Assembly: GCA_017428785.1 (NCBI GenBank)
Contig: JAFRQD010000047.1
Span: 1 to 64,000, forward strand
Source of the DNA: Bacteroidaceae bacterium
GTDB lineage: Bacteria > Bacteroidota > Bacteroidia > Bacteroidales > Bacteroidaceae
Direction of reading: 5' to 3'
DNA: 64,000 nt
The translations under genes were made by a program, and so were the position numbers. Numbering within the stretch: position 1 is the first letter of the stretch; the number at the start of each line of letters is the position of its first letter. This document shows positions 47,601 through 57,300 of this stretch, in pieces. Under the pieces are notes generated by a model. The model was not told the DNA's origin and did no database searches. It was given only the letters and a program-made list of their open reading frames with translations.

Positions 47601-48750
47601 AGCTTCCCACTGCAGATACGCTGCTTGCATCGAAATTAATCTGGCACGCACGGTCAGAGTAGGTTCTGTCGGCCACGTTCGGCCAATAGAAGCCGTAGGA
47701 GCCTTTCCACTGTGACTCGGTGCCGTTGAGTCTGCCCGCGGCGGGCAGGAAGATGCTTGCGCTGTTCTTTTTGCTGGTAACAAGGCGCCCGTTCACTCCG
47801 TTCTTCGTCGTCCAAGTTGACGTCGTGTTCTCGCTGTCGATGAGTTCTTCAAACTGAGCCAAGCTTGGCGTCTGCCACTCGCTGCCCCAGTTGACCGTCG
47901 CAGCATCATCCTCGGGGAGCAACACAGTGTTGCCGTCGCCAATGAACGTGCCGTTGCTGTTGTACCAGCAAGCCTCCGTCTGATTGTCGGCAAAGGTGTA
48001 TTTGTTGATTTGTGTCCAGTCCGCCTGACCAGGGTTCATCCACGCATAGGTTCCCCAACTGTAATCCCCCCAAGTACCATTGTTCTTCTTCGGCTTTGTC
48101 TCGCCCCAGGCAAAGTAGTCGCCGTATCCCTCAGGTGAATTAGCGCCGACATTGCATGTGGCCCATAAAGTGCCTGAAGGCAAGCCGAGGTCAACATACT
48201 CGTGCTCAACCTGTGGGTCGGGACCGGGACCAGGATTATCGCCCTTCTCATGGAAGAGAAAGCGCTCGTTGTCGCTCGTTCCGGAACTGCCGCTGTAGGT
48301 GCCAAGCATGTTCGTCCCGCTTCGGAGGTTCCAATAGTAATTGCCGTTGACAGCGCTCTGCACGCTATATGCTCCGTCGCTGCCCTCGATAATGTTCCAG
48401 TACTCGGAGCCATCGCCAACAGGCTCATCCACAATCTTCATGTACTTGTAGAACTGGTCAACGCGATCAGTTGTGAAGACGAGCCATTCTCCGGAAGCCT
48501 CGTTGCGGAAGGTATAGCCAGCATCCGTATTGGTGATTACCCAATAGGCATCGTCGGTCTTCTCCTCCCCGGTTGCGACATAGTAGATATGAGGATCGAC
48601 ATCATGATATGCACCCAAGCCCAGAAAGCCGTCCAGCTTGGTACAGGTGATATAATAGACGCCGTCCGCTATGGGAGAACCAGCAAAGACAGCCGTCGGA
48701 AGGCATGCTAAAAAGCATATAAGCACTAAGGTAGTGAATCTATTTTTCAT
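44629..48750 (-). CDS. Secreted CotH-kinase protein with FISUMP and sorting domains
   Basis: The start at 48750 gives a signal peptide (MKNRFTTLVLICFLACLPTAVFA) and 1373 residues; the frame is open further upstream, but a promoter lies there (48773-48780). Residues about 25-175 are a beta-trefoil-like module. About 180-400 form a Fibrobacter-succinogenes-type paralogous domain (EYVDLGLPSGTLWATCNVGA ... ESIRPVRV). About 560-900 is a CotH kinase domain (IKGRGNSSWSWPKKPYRLKF, LLSNYQTGSLMSNAIG, YIFGPVWDLDWCFGY). CotH proteins are atypical secreted kinases that phosphorylate Ser/Thr on surface proteins. The C-terminal ~400 residues share a module with the 49378 protein. The tail is IYNVAGQRLDKLQKGVNIV. 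Confidence 0.9.
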   Translation of the reverse strand: MKNRFTTLVLICFLACLPTAVFAGSPIADGVYYITCTKLDGFLGLGAYHDVDPHIYYVATGEEKTDDAYWVITNTDAGYTFRNEASGEWLVFTTDRVDQFYKYMKIVDEPVGDGSEYWNIIEGSDGAYSVQSAVNGNYYWNLRSGTNMLGTYSGSSGTSDNERFLFHEKGDNPGPGPDPQVEHEYVDLGLPSGTLWATCNVGANSPEGYGDYFAWGETKPKKNNGTWGDYSWGTYAWMNPGQADWTQINKYTFADNQTEACWYNSNGTFIGDGNTVLLPEDDAATVNWGSEWQTPSLAQFEELIDSENTTSTWTTKNGVNGRLVTSKKNSASIFLPAAGRLNGTESQWKGSYGFYWPNVADRTYSDRACQINFDASSVSAVGSFDRYAGESIRPVRVEKKTEGQYPSDEYTSFTFPQALHVYLADGRCEAYPLKFVSSQSEANGQLVIQTNLGQTFTYALSEVDSVSTRRPDFPTFDTFKFGKKTNDQLFGAVNGEVVADTVFASIAAIGKRLTPTFGLSDETAMVYANGKLQGGDGDRLRFDKDIYYLVAKSGYTILTPEEGGNYSQRPYGRCVRVHVDWLTDRAEVPTIYIDTEDGQPITSKDYYKNATIRIDGHDIFPSMAETAVQIKGRGNSSWSWPKKPYRLKFAEKMKPLGMTKGKSWVLLSNYQTGSLMSNAIGMKAANLMGASGANHIVPVDLYLNGEYRGSYNFTEKVGFSNNSVDIPDETMAAMLELDSYYDEPAGQKFRTSPYYNLPINVKEPDFSEATTQLTLETVQSSFNSFISTLYNGMDISRFVDIEQLCRFMMVNELTLNYEFYHPKSTFCYRENFDDEESKYIFGPVWDLDWCFGYERNRNYFRSESTANYWKDMTSMEATEFVRDLRWKYKPLNDVYTQLWEQFMENDLQELLEYCQDYYDFAKNSFNDNKSRWGDNTDYAQQATQASNWLSVRAEKIYQDIINGVRPDIIEPAEPVEFANNKLYTISCKRGDLILSYDYKGLEAGQSAWWTVYDYEKQFAIINIEGTYYLYNPYLKKYLRTGYSERGEWIEALGSPIFFDTYHPDGEYLYMISTLTETGNTYWLNNNSTTIVINNYSTPDDGDRWKITEVGEFDPTEALALASTSLYAVTNRYIFNGEVIGEESRQLPKGSALPAPSGEWSNAFVKLTQPANMPSSVQEDVTLDYQVEWYGPFEFTTSPDEPYWYNMTIRTNYYVSMQDSEPYYPGDASEDDLLHPQFNWAFGGNPYHVVVYNLSTGFDNSLSPDGEYAVMRPGEYAWDLLPNMDGFVLRKSGTSSSCVNQFGGSSGPLKFWHDSGSVRDDGSTFRIFESLVDGVSSPMAASKGGDAIYNVAGQRLDKLQKGVNIVGGKKVLVK

Positions 48751-48772
48751 GTTAATAATAATTGTTGCGCCG

Positions 48773-48780
48773 CAAAGATA
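48773..48780 (-). promoter_or_regulatory. -7 promoter element of the CotH-kinase gene
   Basis: The minus strand reads TATCTTTG, 22 bases before the start at 48750. It sets the start choice. Confidence 0.7.
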
Positions 48781-48959
48781 CAATTTTTTGCAATACATTA
48801 TATAAAATATAAGAGAAAAATGAAAGACTATGCAGAATAATGGCATTTTCCCCCTCTTCGCCCGCCTGTTTCCGAGGGCATTTCCCGTCACTGGATTCCC
48901 GATACCACCCTACCCCGTTCAGCAGGCAGAATGACGGCACTTTGCCAGCCGTTCCGTCA

Positions 48960-49047
48960 AACATCGCACGCCAAGTTCATTGATTTATCATGATGCAGCA
49001 ATTGATTATTCATGATGCAGCAATTGAATTATCATGATGCAGCAACG
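48960..49047. repeat. 22-bp dyad repeat array, class C with class-B-like leader (4 units)
   Basis: Units start at 48960, 48982, 49004 and 49026. The first (AACATCGCACGCC then AAGTTCATT) is a leader related to the first unit of the 26194 array. The next three are class C, GATT..., TCATGATGCAGCAATT, with TCATGA centred between bases 9 and 10. It lies between the divergent CotH-kinase and 49378 genes. The remaining 48781-49226 sequence shows no gene. Confidence 0.88.
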
Positions 49048-49226
49048 AACACTCCCTGCCGGGTTTTGAAATGCCAGCAGCGATGTCGGACAACTTTGCA
49101 GCAGAAGAAAACCGACGCCGGCAATGCGAAAAAGTGCGACTTTTGCACCCGCCAACCCAATCTTTAGCCCCCAAACGGAGGCACGAAAAGTAAAAAATCG
49201 AATGCTAAGAAGTAATTTTTTTAACT

Positions 49227-49261
49227 TTTGCTTGTCTTATAATAAATAATGTATATATTTG
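49227..49261 (+). promoter_or_regulatory. Promoter of the 1460-residue protein gene
   Basis: TTTG at 49227-49230 and TATATTTG at 49254-49261 with a 23-base spacer, 116 bases before the start. The spacer is slightly longer than consensus. Confidence 0.6.
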
Positions 49262-49377
49262 TACCTGCAAAAGAAGAAAACGACCGTTGCCAAAAGAGAC
49301 TTGGCAGGACAAACCTGCATCCGAGAAAAGTAATAACCTTACAATAAACCCTATTTATTAACTTAAACAAAATCATT

Positions 49378-52300
49378 ATGAGAAAAGTCAAACTTCTCTT
49401 TGCCGCTGTGCTATCGATGATAGCATGGACAGGCGTGATGGCGCAGACAGAAGCACAGATTGATGCTGCTAATGCTGCCATTGGGATAAACAATGTGTAT
49501 CGCATATACACACTGTTTGATGGTACCACAACAGGGACCACGAAGTATTATCTGAGGGCAGACGGCTATCTGACAGACCAAGTGGCCGATGCCAAAGCAT
49601 TTCCTTTTGTACTGGCTCCCGGTGGTTCCTATGCAGTTGGTAAAGGCTACAAGCTGAACCAATTCACAAACGGTGGCGATGGAAGCAACAACATCACAGC
49701 TGATGCCCAGACACACATCATTGTCAGCGCAGGCAACAACCGTGATGACTTTGAAGGTCAGGTGTTCTTCCTCAACGACGAAGGCAACTACGCCATCCGT
49801 AGCACCAACTCCAACAGTACTGGTTGGGCCGCTGGCGCATTCTGGACAGCAACTACACCAATTGCTGATGCTGTTATCCCCAATGCAACTTACACGATGG
49901 ATGGCCCCCAGTACATTTGGCTTCTGGAGAAAGACGAACTGGCTTCATCACAGTTTGCAGCTAAAGCCACTGTTCAGGCATGGCCCCTCTACATTCAGAG
50001 TGTTGCAGGCCTTGTAAAGGATGCTACCAAGTTCACCAGCAACGCGAAAGAATCATCTGAAGGTTCTTATGAAGCTCTGCTCGACAACGTTTACACCTCA
50101 TTCTTCCATTCTTCATGGAGTGCCTCTGTAGGGGAAGCCCACTATCTGCAGGCAGAACTGTCACAGGCTACACAGAAGTTCGAGTTCTACTTCAAGAAGC
50201 GTTCTCAGAACAACAACAACCGTCCCACGGTTATGGTCATCTCTGCCAGCAACGACGGTGAGAACTTCACAGACATCACCACTCTCGAATCCGGCTTCCC
50301 AACGGAAGAATCTGTAATTGATTATGTGTCAAGCGTTATAGATCTCGGCGCTGCTTACAAGTATGTACGCTTCACCGTGACAGAGACAAACAATGGAGCC
50401 ACGAATGCCGGAGGCGAACAGTTCTTCACCTTCTCGGAGTTCTATATCTTCCCAGGTGTTGACGCTGCGGCTCAAGTTGCTGCTGTTTACAACCAACTCT
50501 CTGGCACTCCTTGGAATGAGCTCACGCCAGAACAGGTCGCACAGATCAACAGATATGACACGCTCCTGAAGGCTGTCTTCTCCTCAGTGAACGTTACATA
50601 CGAACTTTATGAGGCCGACGGAGAATTGGTTGATTCACGAACCGTTGTTCAGCAGCCCGGCAGCCCTGCCAATCCTCCTCTCGACTTTGTCTCAGGTGAA
50701 AAGTTCTACACCTATGAGGTAACAGGAACCGTTGGCGCTACAGACTGCACGATTAAGATTACCCGCACCCTTAAGCCTGAAGTCGTAGGCGCACTCGCTG
50801 AGCTGTCCAACAACAAGGCTTACACCGTTGCTTGCGACCGTGGCGCTTTACTCACAACGGAAGGCTATCTGGCTTCCACAAACCACAGCAGCCTCTTAAC
50901 GGCTGAGGCTGGACAGTTCGCTATCCTCAGCTATGAGGGTAACTACTATGTCTACAGCGTAGCAGACGGCAAGTTCGTGACGAACGACGGTTCGCTGGCA
51001 GACAGCCCCACCAATGGTAAGGAAGATGCTATGGTAATGGTTCCAAAGACTGTTCCATACTTCCTCTGGCACTTCAACGCTACCGATAAAGTCCTCAACA
51101 CAAACGGCAACGACCCCTATGGCTATGTCATCAATAGCTGGGGTGACTCATCTGGCTCTCCCGACCCAGGCAACCAGTACTACATGATTGAGGTCGCCGA
51201 CTTCGATCCGACGAATGCTTTGGCAGCACTGGATGCATACTTCCATCCCGCATATTCTGTAATATATAAGGTAAAGGATGCCTTTGGCAACATTATCTTC
51301 ACATCCGATCCCGAACCCGCAGAACAGGGCGCTGTAGTTACCACTCTGCCCGAGAAGTATCATCGTGCATTCTACACTTATGATGAAGTGAATGTAACCG
51401 TTGAGACTGCCGGTGGAACTGATGCTGTGTTCACAGCTACTTGGGAAGGTCCGTTCGAACTTTCTGCCGACTTTGCAAGCGCACGCTGGTACAACATGAC
51501 AATGCGTGGCAACTACTATGTAACAAGTGCTGAAAAGGATGCCGCCGACGGCGCATACGTAACTCAGCAGAACGCTCCGAAGGGAAGTCTCGTTGAGGAT
51601 TCCTACCAGTGGGCATTCACAGGCAACGGCTACCAGGGCATCAAGATTCTCAACAAGGCTGAAGGCGAAGGCAAGAGCTTCGGTTGGACAGACGACAACC
51701 AGAAGGATGCCGGTATTCCTACCGTATTGGCTGACACAGAAGGCAACCACGCATGGAATATTGTTTCTTCTACCAACACAACTGTTCCCGCTGGTTCATT
51801 CGTCCTGAATGTTGCCGGCACGAACCTCTACCCCAACCAGTATGGTGGCGCAGGCAGACCTATGAAGTTCTGGAACAGCGCCAACAACCTTGGTGACCCA
51901 GGCGCAGCCTTCACCGTTTACGATGTGCCCAGCTTTGCAGAAGTCGTAACAGACGAGATTGCTCCTTACTTCGAAGGCAAGTACTTCGTATTCACCGACG
52001 AGGCAAAGGCTGAAATCGGCTACGAACCCGCTTACAAGGAGGAATGCTCCTTCGAGACTTATCAGGAATTGAAGGAGAAGATGACTCCCGACTTCCTGAG
52101 CGACATGTCGAACTATGTAATGCCCGAAACAGGCATCTACTTCATGAAGAACCTGCTCTATGGCACATACATGGGCATTGATCCCAGCGACGCCAACATG
52201 TATGGCAACTATAAGAAGGCTGACCAGCTCAAGAACTATGTGACGTTGATCAGGACCGGTGAATTCACCTACAAGATTGGTTTGATGGGCAAGAATGCTC

Positions 52301-53760
52301 CTTCTACCGTTTCACAGAGCGCACAAGTTACAGCCGACGCTGAAGATGCCGGCGAATACACCGTAGTCATCACTTCTCCCGGATATGCAGCATTCCAGGC
52401 TAACACAGAAGACAACATGTCTAGCCTGCACTGCGCTGGTGAGGGCAACATCGTAGGTTGGGAGCCTACAGCTGATGCTTCTAAGTGGGCAGTGGAAGAT
52501 GCCACAAGCATCAACCTTGCTGTTAGCGAAGCTGGCTATGCAACCGCTTACCTGCCCTTCCCCGTAGAGATTGGTCAGTCTCTCGCTATTCCTGAAGCTA
52601 AGGGCACATGGACATTCGACGACGGCACAACCGGCACTCTCACAGCCAATGCTGGTGCTAATGGTGGTGTAACCATTGCCGATGGTGTTGCTACTGTTCC
52701 TGTAGGCGCCAACCTGCAAGCAACGCACGGATTTACAAATTCCGGCACCTACACCATCATGATGGATGTTAAGATTCTCAACGAGGATAAGGGCAGATAC
52801 ACGTCACTCTTTATGAACGGCCTCGACTACAATGATGGCGGCTTATTCTTCTACAACCACAAGACAAATGGCAGACAGATTGGCATCAATCTCGGAAATA
52901 TGAAATACGGTGGCAGCTATGAGTTGGATACATGGTACCGCGTAGTATTCTCCTGCCAGGACTCTATTCCTACTGTTTATGTTAATGGTGAAAAGGTCGT
53001 AGCTGCCACATTTAATCCTGTCACAACTGATGCCAGAAACTATCACTGGGGACTGAGCGACGCGATTTACTTCTTCGCTGACAACGATGGAGAAGAGAAC
53101 GAAGTTCAGGCTGATCAGATTCGCCTCTGGGATATAGCTCTCTCTGCTGACGAAGTTGCATTGCTTGGCGCTTATGGCGATCCCGAGCCCGAAGCATCCA
53201 GCGTGGTTGCTTACACTGGTGTGATTAAAGATGGTTCAGAAGGAGTAACTCCTGGTGATTACAAGTTCCTGCTCATGAGTGACATCGGCAGCACTATTCC
53301 CGCTTACACACCTGTTGTCCTGAAGGGCGAGCCTTCTGTTTACGAGTTCACTATTCCTGAAATTGAGGTTGATCCCGAAGGTGACCTGAGGATTATCCAT
53401 TCCGAGGTTGACGGCAGCGAAGCTCTCGCCAAGGAAGAGACCGAACCCATTGAGAACGACCTGAAGGGTACACTCGAGCCCATCGATGCAGCAGGCTTGT
53501 ATGTTCTGGCTCTGGAAAATGACGTAGTTGGTTTCTATAAGGCAGATGACGGCAAGATTGCAGCAGGCAAGGCTTACCTCGAAGTTCCCGAAGGCTCTGA
53601 GATTAGGGGCTTCGTCTTCGCTGACGAGGGTGCAACCGGCATCCAGAACCTCAACGAGCTTAAGAGCGAAAGCAACGCTATCTACAATGTTGCAGGTCAG
53701 CGCCTCAGCAAGATGCAGAAGGGCGTCAACATCGTGAACGGCAAGAAGATTCTCTACTAA
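49378..53760 (+). CDS. Giant secreted F5/8-type C and LamG protein with sorting domain
   Basis: The 1460-residue protein has a signal peptide (1-23) and an N-terminal module (about 25-190) shared with the 39308 protein (NRDDFEGQVFFLNDEGNYAIRS). An F5/8-type C domain (about 215-362: SNAKESSEGSYEALLDN ... FSEFYIFP) follows. A long segment (about 475-860) is homologous to the C-terminal part of the CotH-kinase protein (WYNMTMRGNYYV ... YQWAFTGNGYQ ... NQYGGAGRPMKFW). A LamG domain (about 1110-1275) and the tail IYNVAGQRLSKMQKGVNIV follow. No catalytic motif is seen; glycan or matrix binding is likely. A small peptide gene follows after 18 bases without a terminator. Confidence 0.88.
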   Translation: MRKVKLLFAAVLSMIAWTGVMAQTEAQIDAANAAIGINNVYRIYTLFDGTTTGTTKYYLRADGYLTDQVADAKAFPFVLAPGGSYAVGKGYKLNQFTNGGDGSNNITADAQTHIIVSAGNNRDDFEGQVFFLNDEGNYAIRSTNSNSTGWAAGAFWTATTPIADAVIPNATYTMDGPQYIWLLEKDELASSQFAAKATVQAWPLYIQSVAGLVKDATKFTSNAKESSEGSYEALLDNVYTSFFHSSWSASVGEAHYLQAELSQATQKFEFYFKKRSQNNNNRPTVMVISASNDGENFTDITTLESGFPTEESVIDYVSSVIDLGAAYKYVRFTVTETNNGATNAGGEQFFTFSEFYIFPGVDAAAQVAAVYNQLSGTPWNELTPEQVAQINRYDTLLKAVFSSVNVTYELYEADGELVDSRTVVQQPGSPANPPLDFVSGEKFYTYEVTGTVGATDCTIKITRTLKPEVVGALAELSNNKAYTVACDRGALLTTEGYLASTNHSSLLTAEAGQFAILSYEGNYYVYSVADGKFVTNDGSLADSPTNGKEDAMVMVPKTVPYFLWHFNATDKVLNTNGNDPYGYVINSWGDSSGSPDPGNQYYMIEVADFDPTNALAALDAYFHPAYSVIYKVKDAFGNIIFTSDPEPAEQGAVVTTLPEKYHRAFYTYDEVNVTVETAGGTDAVFTATWEGPFELSADFASARWYNMTMRGNYYVTSAEKDAADGAYVTQQNAPKGSLVEDSYQWAFTGNGYQGIKILNKAEGEGKSFGWTDDNQKDAGIPTVLADTEGNHAWNIVSSTNTTVPAGSFVLNVAGTNLYPNQYGGAGRPMKFWNSANNLGDPGAAFTVYDVPSFAEVVTDEIAPYFEGKYFVFTDEAKAEIGYEPAYKEECSFETYQELKEKMTPDFLSDMSNYVMPETGIYFMKNLLYGTYMGIDPSDANMYGNYKKADQLKNYVTLIRTGEFTYKIGLMGKNAPSTVSQSAQVTADAEDAGEYTVVITSPGYAAFQANTEDNMSSLHCAGEGNIVGWEPTADASKWAVEDATSINLAVSEAGYATAYLPFPVEIGQSLAIPEAKGTWTFDDGTTGTLTANAGANGGVTIADGVATVPVGANLQATHGFTNSGTYTIMMDVKILNEDKGRYTSLFMNGLDYNDGGLFFYNHKTNGRQIGINLGNMKYGGSYELDTWYRVVFSCQDSIPTVYVNGEKVVAATFNPVTTDARNYHWGLSDAIYFFADNDGEENEVQADQIRLWDIALSADEVALLGAYGDPEPEASSVVAYTGVIKDGSEGVTPGDYKFLLMSDIGSTIPAYTPVVLKGEPSVYEFTIPEIEVDPEGDLRIIHSEVDGSEALAKEETEPIENDLKGTLEPIDAAGLYVLALENDVVGFYKADDGKIAAGKAYLEVPEGSEIRGFVFADEGATGIQNLNELKSESNAIYNVAGQRLSKMQKGVNIVNGKKILY

Positions 53761-53778
53761 TTTAAGCACGATTCAAAT

Positions 53779-53940
53779 ATGAAAAAGATTTATTTGATTC
53801 CAGCCTTGAAGATAGAAGAGGCTCAGGCAGTTCAGATGCTTGCCGAGAGTCTGCCCATCATCAGCGGCACGACCGTTAGCGGCGACAAGGCTCTGACAAA
53901 GGAGAATGATGCTTGGGACATCTGGGGCGACGCAGAATAA
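53779..53940 (+). CDS. 53-residue MKK-x-Y-x-x-P peptide, Trp/Asp-rich end
   Basis: The peptide starts MKKIYLIPALKIEEAQ, has a hydrophobic stretch (AVQMLAESLPIIS), a Gly/Thr-rich part and ends KENDAWDIWGDAE. It begins 18 bases after the stop of the 1460-residue surface protein and is followed by a clear terminator, so the two are co-transcribed. Its plan matches the peptide at 23426-23608: MKK-x-Y-x-x-P start, hydrophobic middle, Gly-rich linker, Trp-Asp end. Sequence identity between them is low outside these features. No function is known to me. Confidence 0.7.
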   Translation: MKKIYLIPALKIEEAQAVQMLAESLPIISGTTVSGDKALTKENDAWDIWGDAE

Positions 53941-53982
53941 GCCTCAGTCCAAGCCCCTCGGATAAGAGGGAAACTATAAAGG

Positions 53983-54017
53983 AATCCCCGATGCGCAAAG
54001 GCGTGTCGGGGATTTTT
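53983..54017 (+). terminator. Rho-independent terminator after the peptide gene
   Basis: AATCCCCGA and TCGGGGATT pair and are followed by TTT CG, 42 bases after the peptide stop. Confidence 0.88.
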
Positions 54018-54054
54018 CGTTGCCGGATTTTCCATAGCCTGAGGAGGGCCTCCA

Positions 54055-54140
54055 AACGCCGCGTGCGGCGATGCCCAACGCCGCAGCCGGGGATTGCCAT
54101 CGCCGCAGCCGGGGATTGCCATCGCCGCAGCCGGCGTTTT
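54055..54140. repeat. 22-bp tandem dyad repeat array, class B (4 units)
   Basis: Units start at 54055, 54077, 54099 and 54121 in exact 22-base phase. They use arms AACGCCGC with GCGGCGAT, or CGCCG with CCGGGG around CAGC, plus a TGCC spacer. The array starts AAACGCCGC and ends GCCGGCGTTT, so its ends are inverted. It lies between the peptide terminator and the promoter of the DUF3472 gene. No gene is seen in 54018-54323. Confidence 0.9.
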
Positions 54141-54323
54141 AAAGGGCTCTACGGAGGGGGTTTTCCGAGGGGAAGTCAAAAGAGCTGCGGGCGTTAAGGG
54201 AGATGAGGAAGATGGCTTTCCTGCCGGGAACTTTTCGCAACCCGATGCAATTGTCCAATGCCCTCCACAAATTATTTCCTTAAAATAATCTGCATAATTC
54301 TTGGTGCGAAAAGTAAAAAAACG

Positions 54324-54331
54324 TAACTTTG
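54324..54331 (+). promoter_or_regulatory. -7 promoter element of the DUF3472 gene
   Basis: TAACTTTG, 53 bases before the start at 54385. A TTGG at 54301-54304 with a 19-base spacer could be its -33. An in-frame ATG at 54301 lies upstream of this box and is rejected. Confidence 0.65.
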
Positions 54332-54384
54332 CGTGCAATTATACATTATATATAATATATACCTTATTTATATACTATGAAACT

Positions 54385-57300
54385 ATGAAACATGGATTAC
54401 TGATGTTGGCATGTATGGCAATGCTTTTCTCCATGCCGACTTTTGCCACAGACTGGCAAGCAAAAACGGACACCATTTGGCCTGCACGCCACTATCGCGA
54501 ACTGAACGGCCTTGCGACAGGCGACCAGCGTTCGGAAACCTACATCAACTGGAACTACACTCAGGGCACAGTCCTCGTTTATGGCATTCACTTCCCGACG
54601 GGCCACGTTCGTGCCGATGCCGTCTTCAAAGCAAAGAGCGGCAAGTATGTCACCTTCGGCGTGCGCATCGTGCATCCGGCCACCGGTACCGTCGTTCTCG
54701 ACACCAGTTCCAAAAGCACCCAGACCTCGTCGGCAGTGCAGACAATGGAAATCATGCCCGACACCGAGATGCCCTACGACGGCTGGTACCGCTTCGAGCT
54801 GACCTGTCCCGCCGGCGCAACCACACTCGAGCGCCTCAACCTGCTCCTCTTCCAACGCACCTCAACGCTCAAAATCACAGACTCAGAGATATTCATGGCT
54901 CCCAGCGTACACCTGTGGTGGGACAAGAAAGACCAAGGGGCACCGTCCGGTCAGAGCTACAACTGGGCTTACCTTGAGGTGATGTACCCCGAAGAATACA
55001 AGCAGCCGGCAACCTATCAGATGGCCATCGGCACCGACGGTATGTACTCCGGCATACAGATGCCCAATCGCAGCGACGGCAGCTACGGACACACCGTACT
55101 CTTCTCCGTCTGGGACAATGGCGACGTGGACAAAGACAAGAACCTGCCCGACGTCATGCGGTCCGCAGCCGTCGACCTCGGACCGGAAGCCTACGCCACA
55201 CGCTTCGGCGGGGAAGGCACGGGCTCGAGCATCCGCTACAACCGCGACGACTTCTGGGAGTTCGGCCACTGGGTTCAGTTCCTCTACAACGTACGCCCCG
55301 ACATCATCAGCGTGAAGCAGGCAGACGGCACATTCAAGGAATTTGAGAGCACCCTGCAGACCGTCTGGTTCAAGCAAGCAGAAGAAACCGACTGGCACTA
55401 CATGGGCACCCTCCGCATGGCAGGAGCCAACCGCCTCCTGAGCGGCATATACAGCTTCCTGGAGAACTTTGGCGACAGAGGCGGCAACCTGATGCGCCGC
55501 TGCTACTTCCGCAACGGAGCAATGCGCTCAGCCGCCGACGGGAAGTGGTACACACTCAACTATGCAGGCTACGGGCATACACAAGGAAAGAACCAACGCA
55601 ATTCCCGCTACGACTTCGGCCACGGCGTCACCGGCCTCTACGACAATGCCTTCTACCTCGAAACAGGCGGCTACATGGGCACACGCGACAGTGCCAGCAC
55701 CTACACTCCACCCATGCAAGGCCAAATGCCGTGGGTAGATACCATCAACATCGCCCGACTGGAGCACCGCGTGGATGAAGGCGTACTGCACTATCAGACA
55801 AAAACCCTGCAGTCACGCGTCGAACTGACCCGCACCGTCTCCGACCCCGCCACATGGAAGTTGATCGGCTATACCGACGAAGAGACTGTAGGCGAAGGCG
55901 ACAACGGACGTGCAGCCATGATACTCGACGGCCAAGCCAGCACCTACTACCACAACAAATGGAAGAACGGCTCCGTTGGTTATCCCCACAACTTCGACTT
56001 CGAAGCCCCCGACTCCGTAACCATCACCTCCATAGGACTGTTCCAAAACCGCGAAAGCACATATCGTGCCAAATCGCTGACGCTCTATACTTCCCGAAAC
56101 GGCATATTGTGGAGAAAGGCAACGGCAAGCCTGAACATCGAAGACAGCGACTATCCCACCATACAGCTGCCAAAGGAGGTTTCAGCGCGATACTTCCGCC
56201 TCAGCTTCACGGCAGGCTACGGCGACAAGCTCCTCATCAACGAAGTCTTCTTCAAGTATGAATACCGCCTCAACGACCTGCTCGACCTCACACGACAGAT
56301 TATCGAAGAGTCCGATACATGGGGCGGATACGCGCCTGCCGACCTGCAAGCATTACTTGATGTCTATGCCAACGGCACCTGCACCGATGCCGAGGCATTG
56401 CGCCTGGCTATCGAAGCCCTTGGCAAGACGACACAGCCACTCACATACGGCGTAGTGGCAAAGGCCGAGAGCTTCACGCCGATGGCCGTCTACCAGCTTC
56501 ACAATTACCTGGGGCGAGGCGACCTCATCGCCACAGCCGACAATGCGCCGTCCATTGCAGCCTCGAATGCCAACAATGCCCTCGAAGCATACCGCCAGCC
56601 ATGCGCCGTTTCAAGCCCCTATTGCAACTGGATGCTTCTAAGCACCGGGACGAGCAACCAGTATTACCTCTACAACCTTGGAGCCAAGAAGTATCTCGGA
56701 GCAGAAGGCACAGCAACCGTGCTCTCCGATATCCCGACACCTGTCACCATCAGCAAGAAGGATAACGGCTTCACGCTCAGCATCAAAGGCAAGTACGTCA
56801 GCATCAAAGCCGATGCCGAGGCGCCTGTCATCCTCTCTGCATCAACAAGCACCAATTCCTACTTCCAGCTGCGCACCAACCAATACCTGAGGCCCGACGA
56901 AGACACTGTCTCCCAATTAACGTCACAAGCCGAACAGACTGTCAACGACAACAATCCTGCTCTTCTCTATCTGCATGGCTTACAAACCTACTCTAAGGCA
57001 TTTGTCGCACAGCCTGATTTGAGTTCAAAGCTCATCAAGGGCAGCTCGTATCTCTCCTCGAATGCCAACACGACGCAACAAAGTGCACACGACTTAGCCA
57101 AGCTTGTCGACGGCAAGACCAGCACGTACTACGAGACTTGGTACAGCGGGATTACCTGGCCGCAGGAGATGTCGTTCATTCAGGCCCGCGTCTCTAATAA
57201 CCTCAATGCCATTGCCTTCAGCTTTACGCCTTCGCAGAACCCTGAGTACGGCTTACCCGACATCCCCACAGACATCACGGTATATTCATCATCTACGACA

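Noticed and set aside
44815..47715. A 966-codon open frame antisense to the CotH-kinase gene
   Set aside because: It is the mirror of a strongly biased coding frame; it has no signal, domain or plausible composition, while the minus-strand frame has clear FISUMP and CotH motifs.
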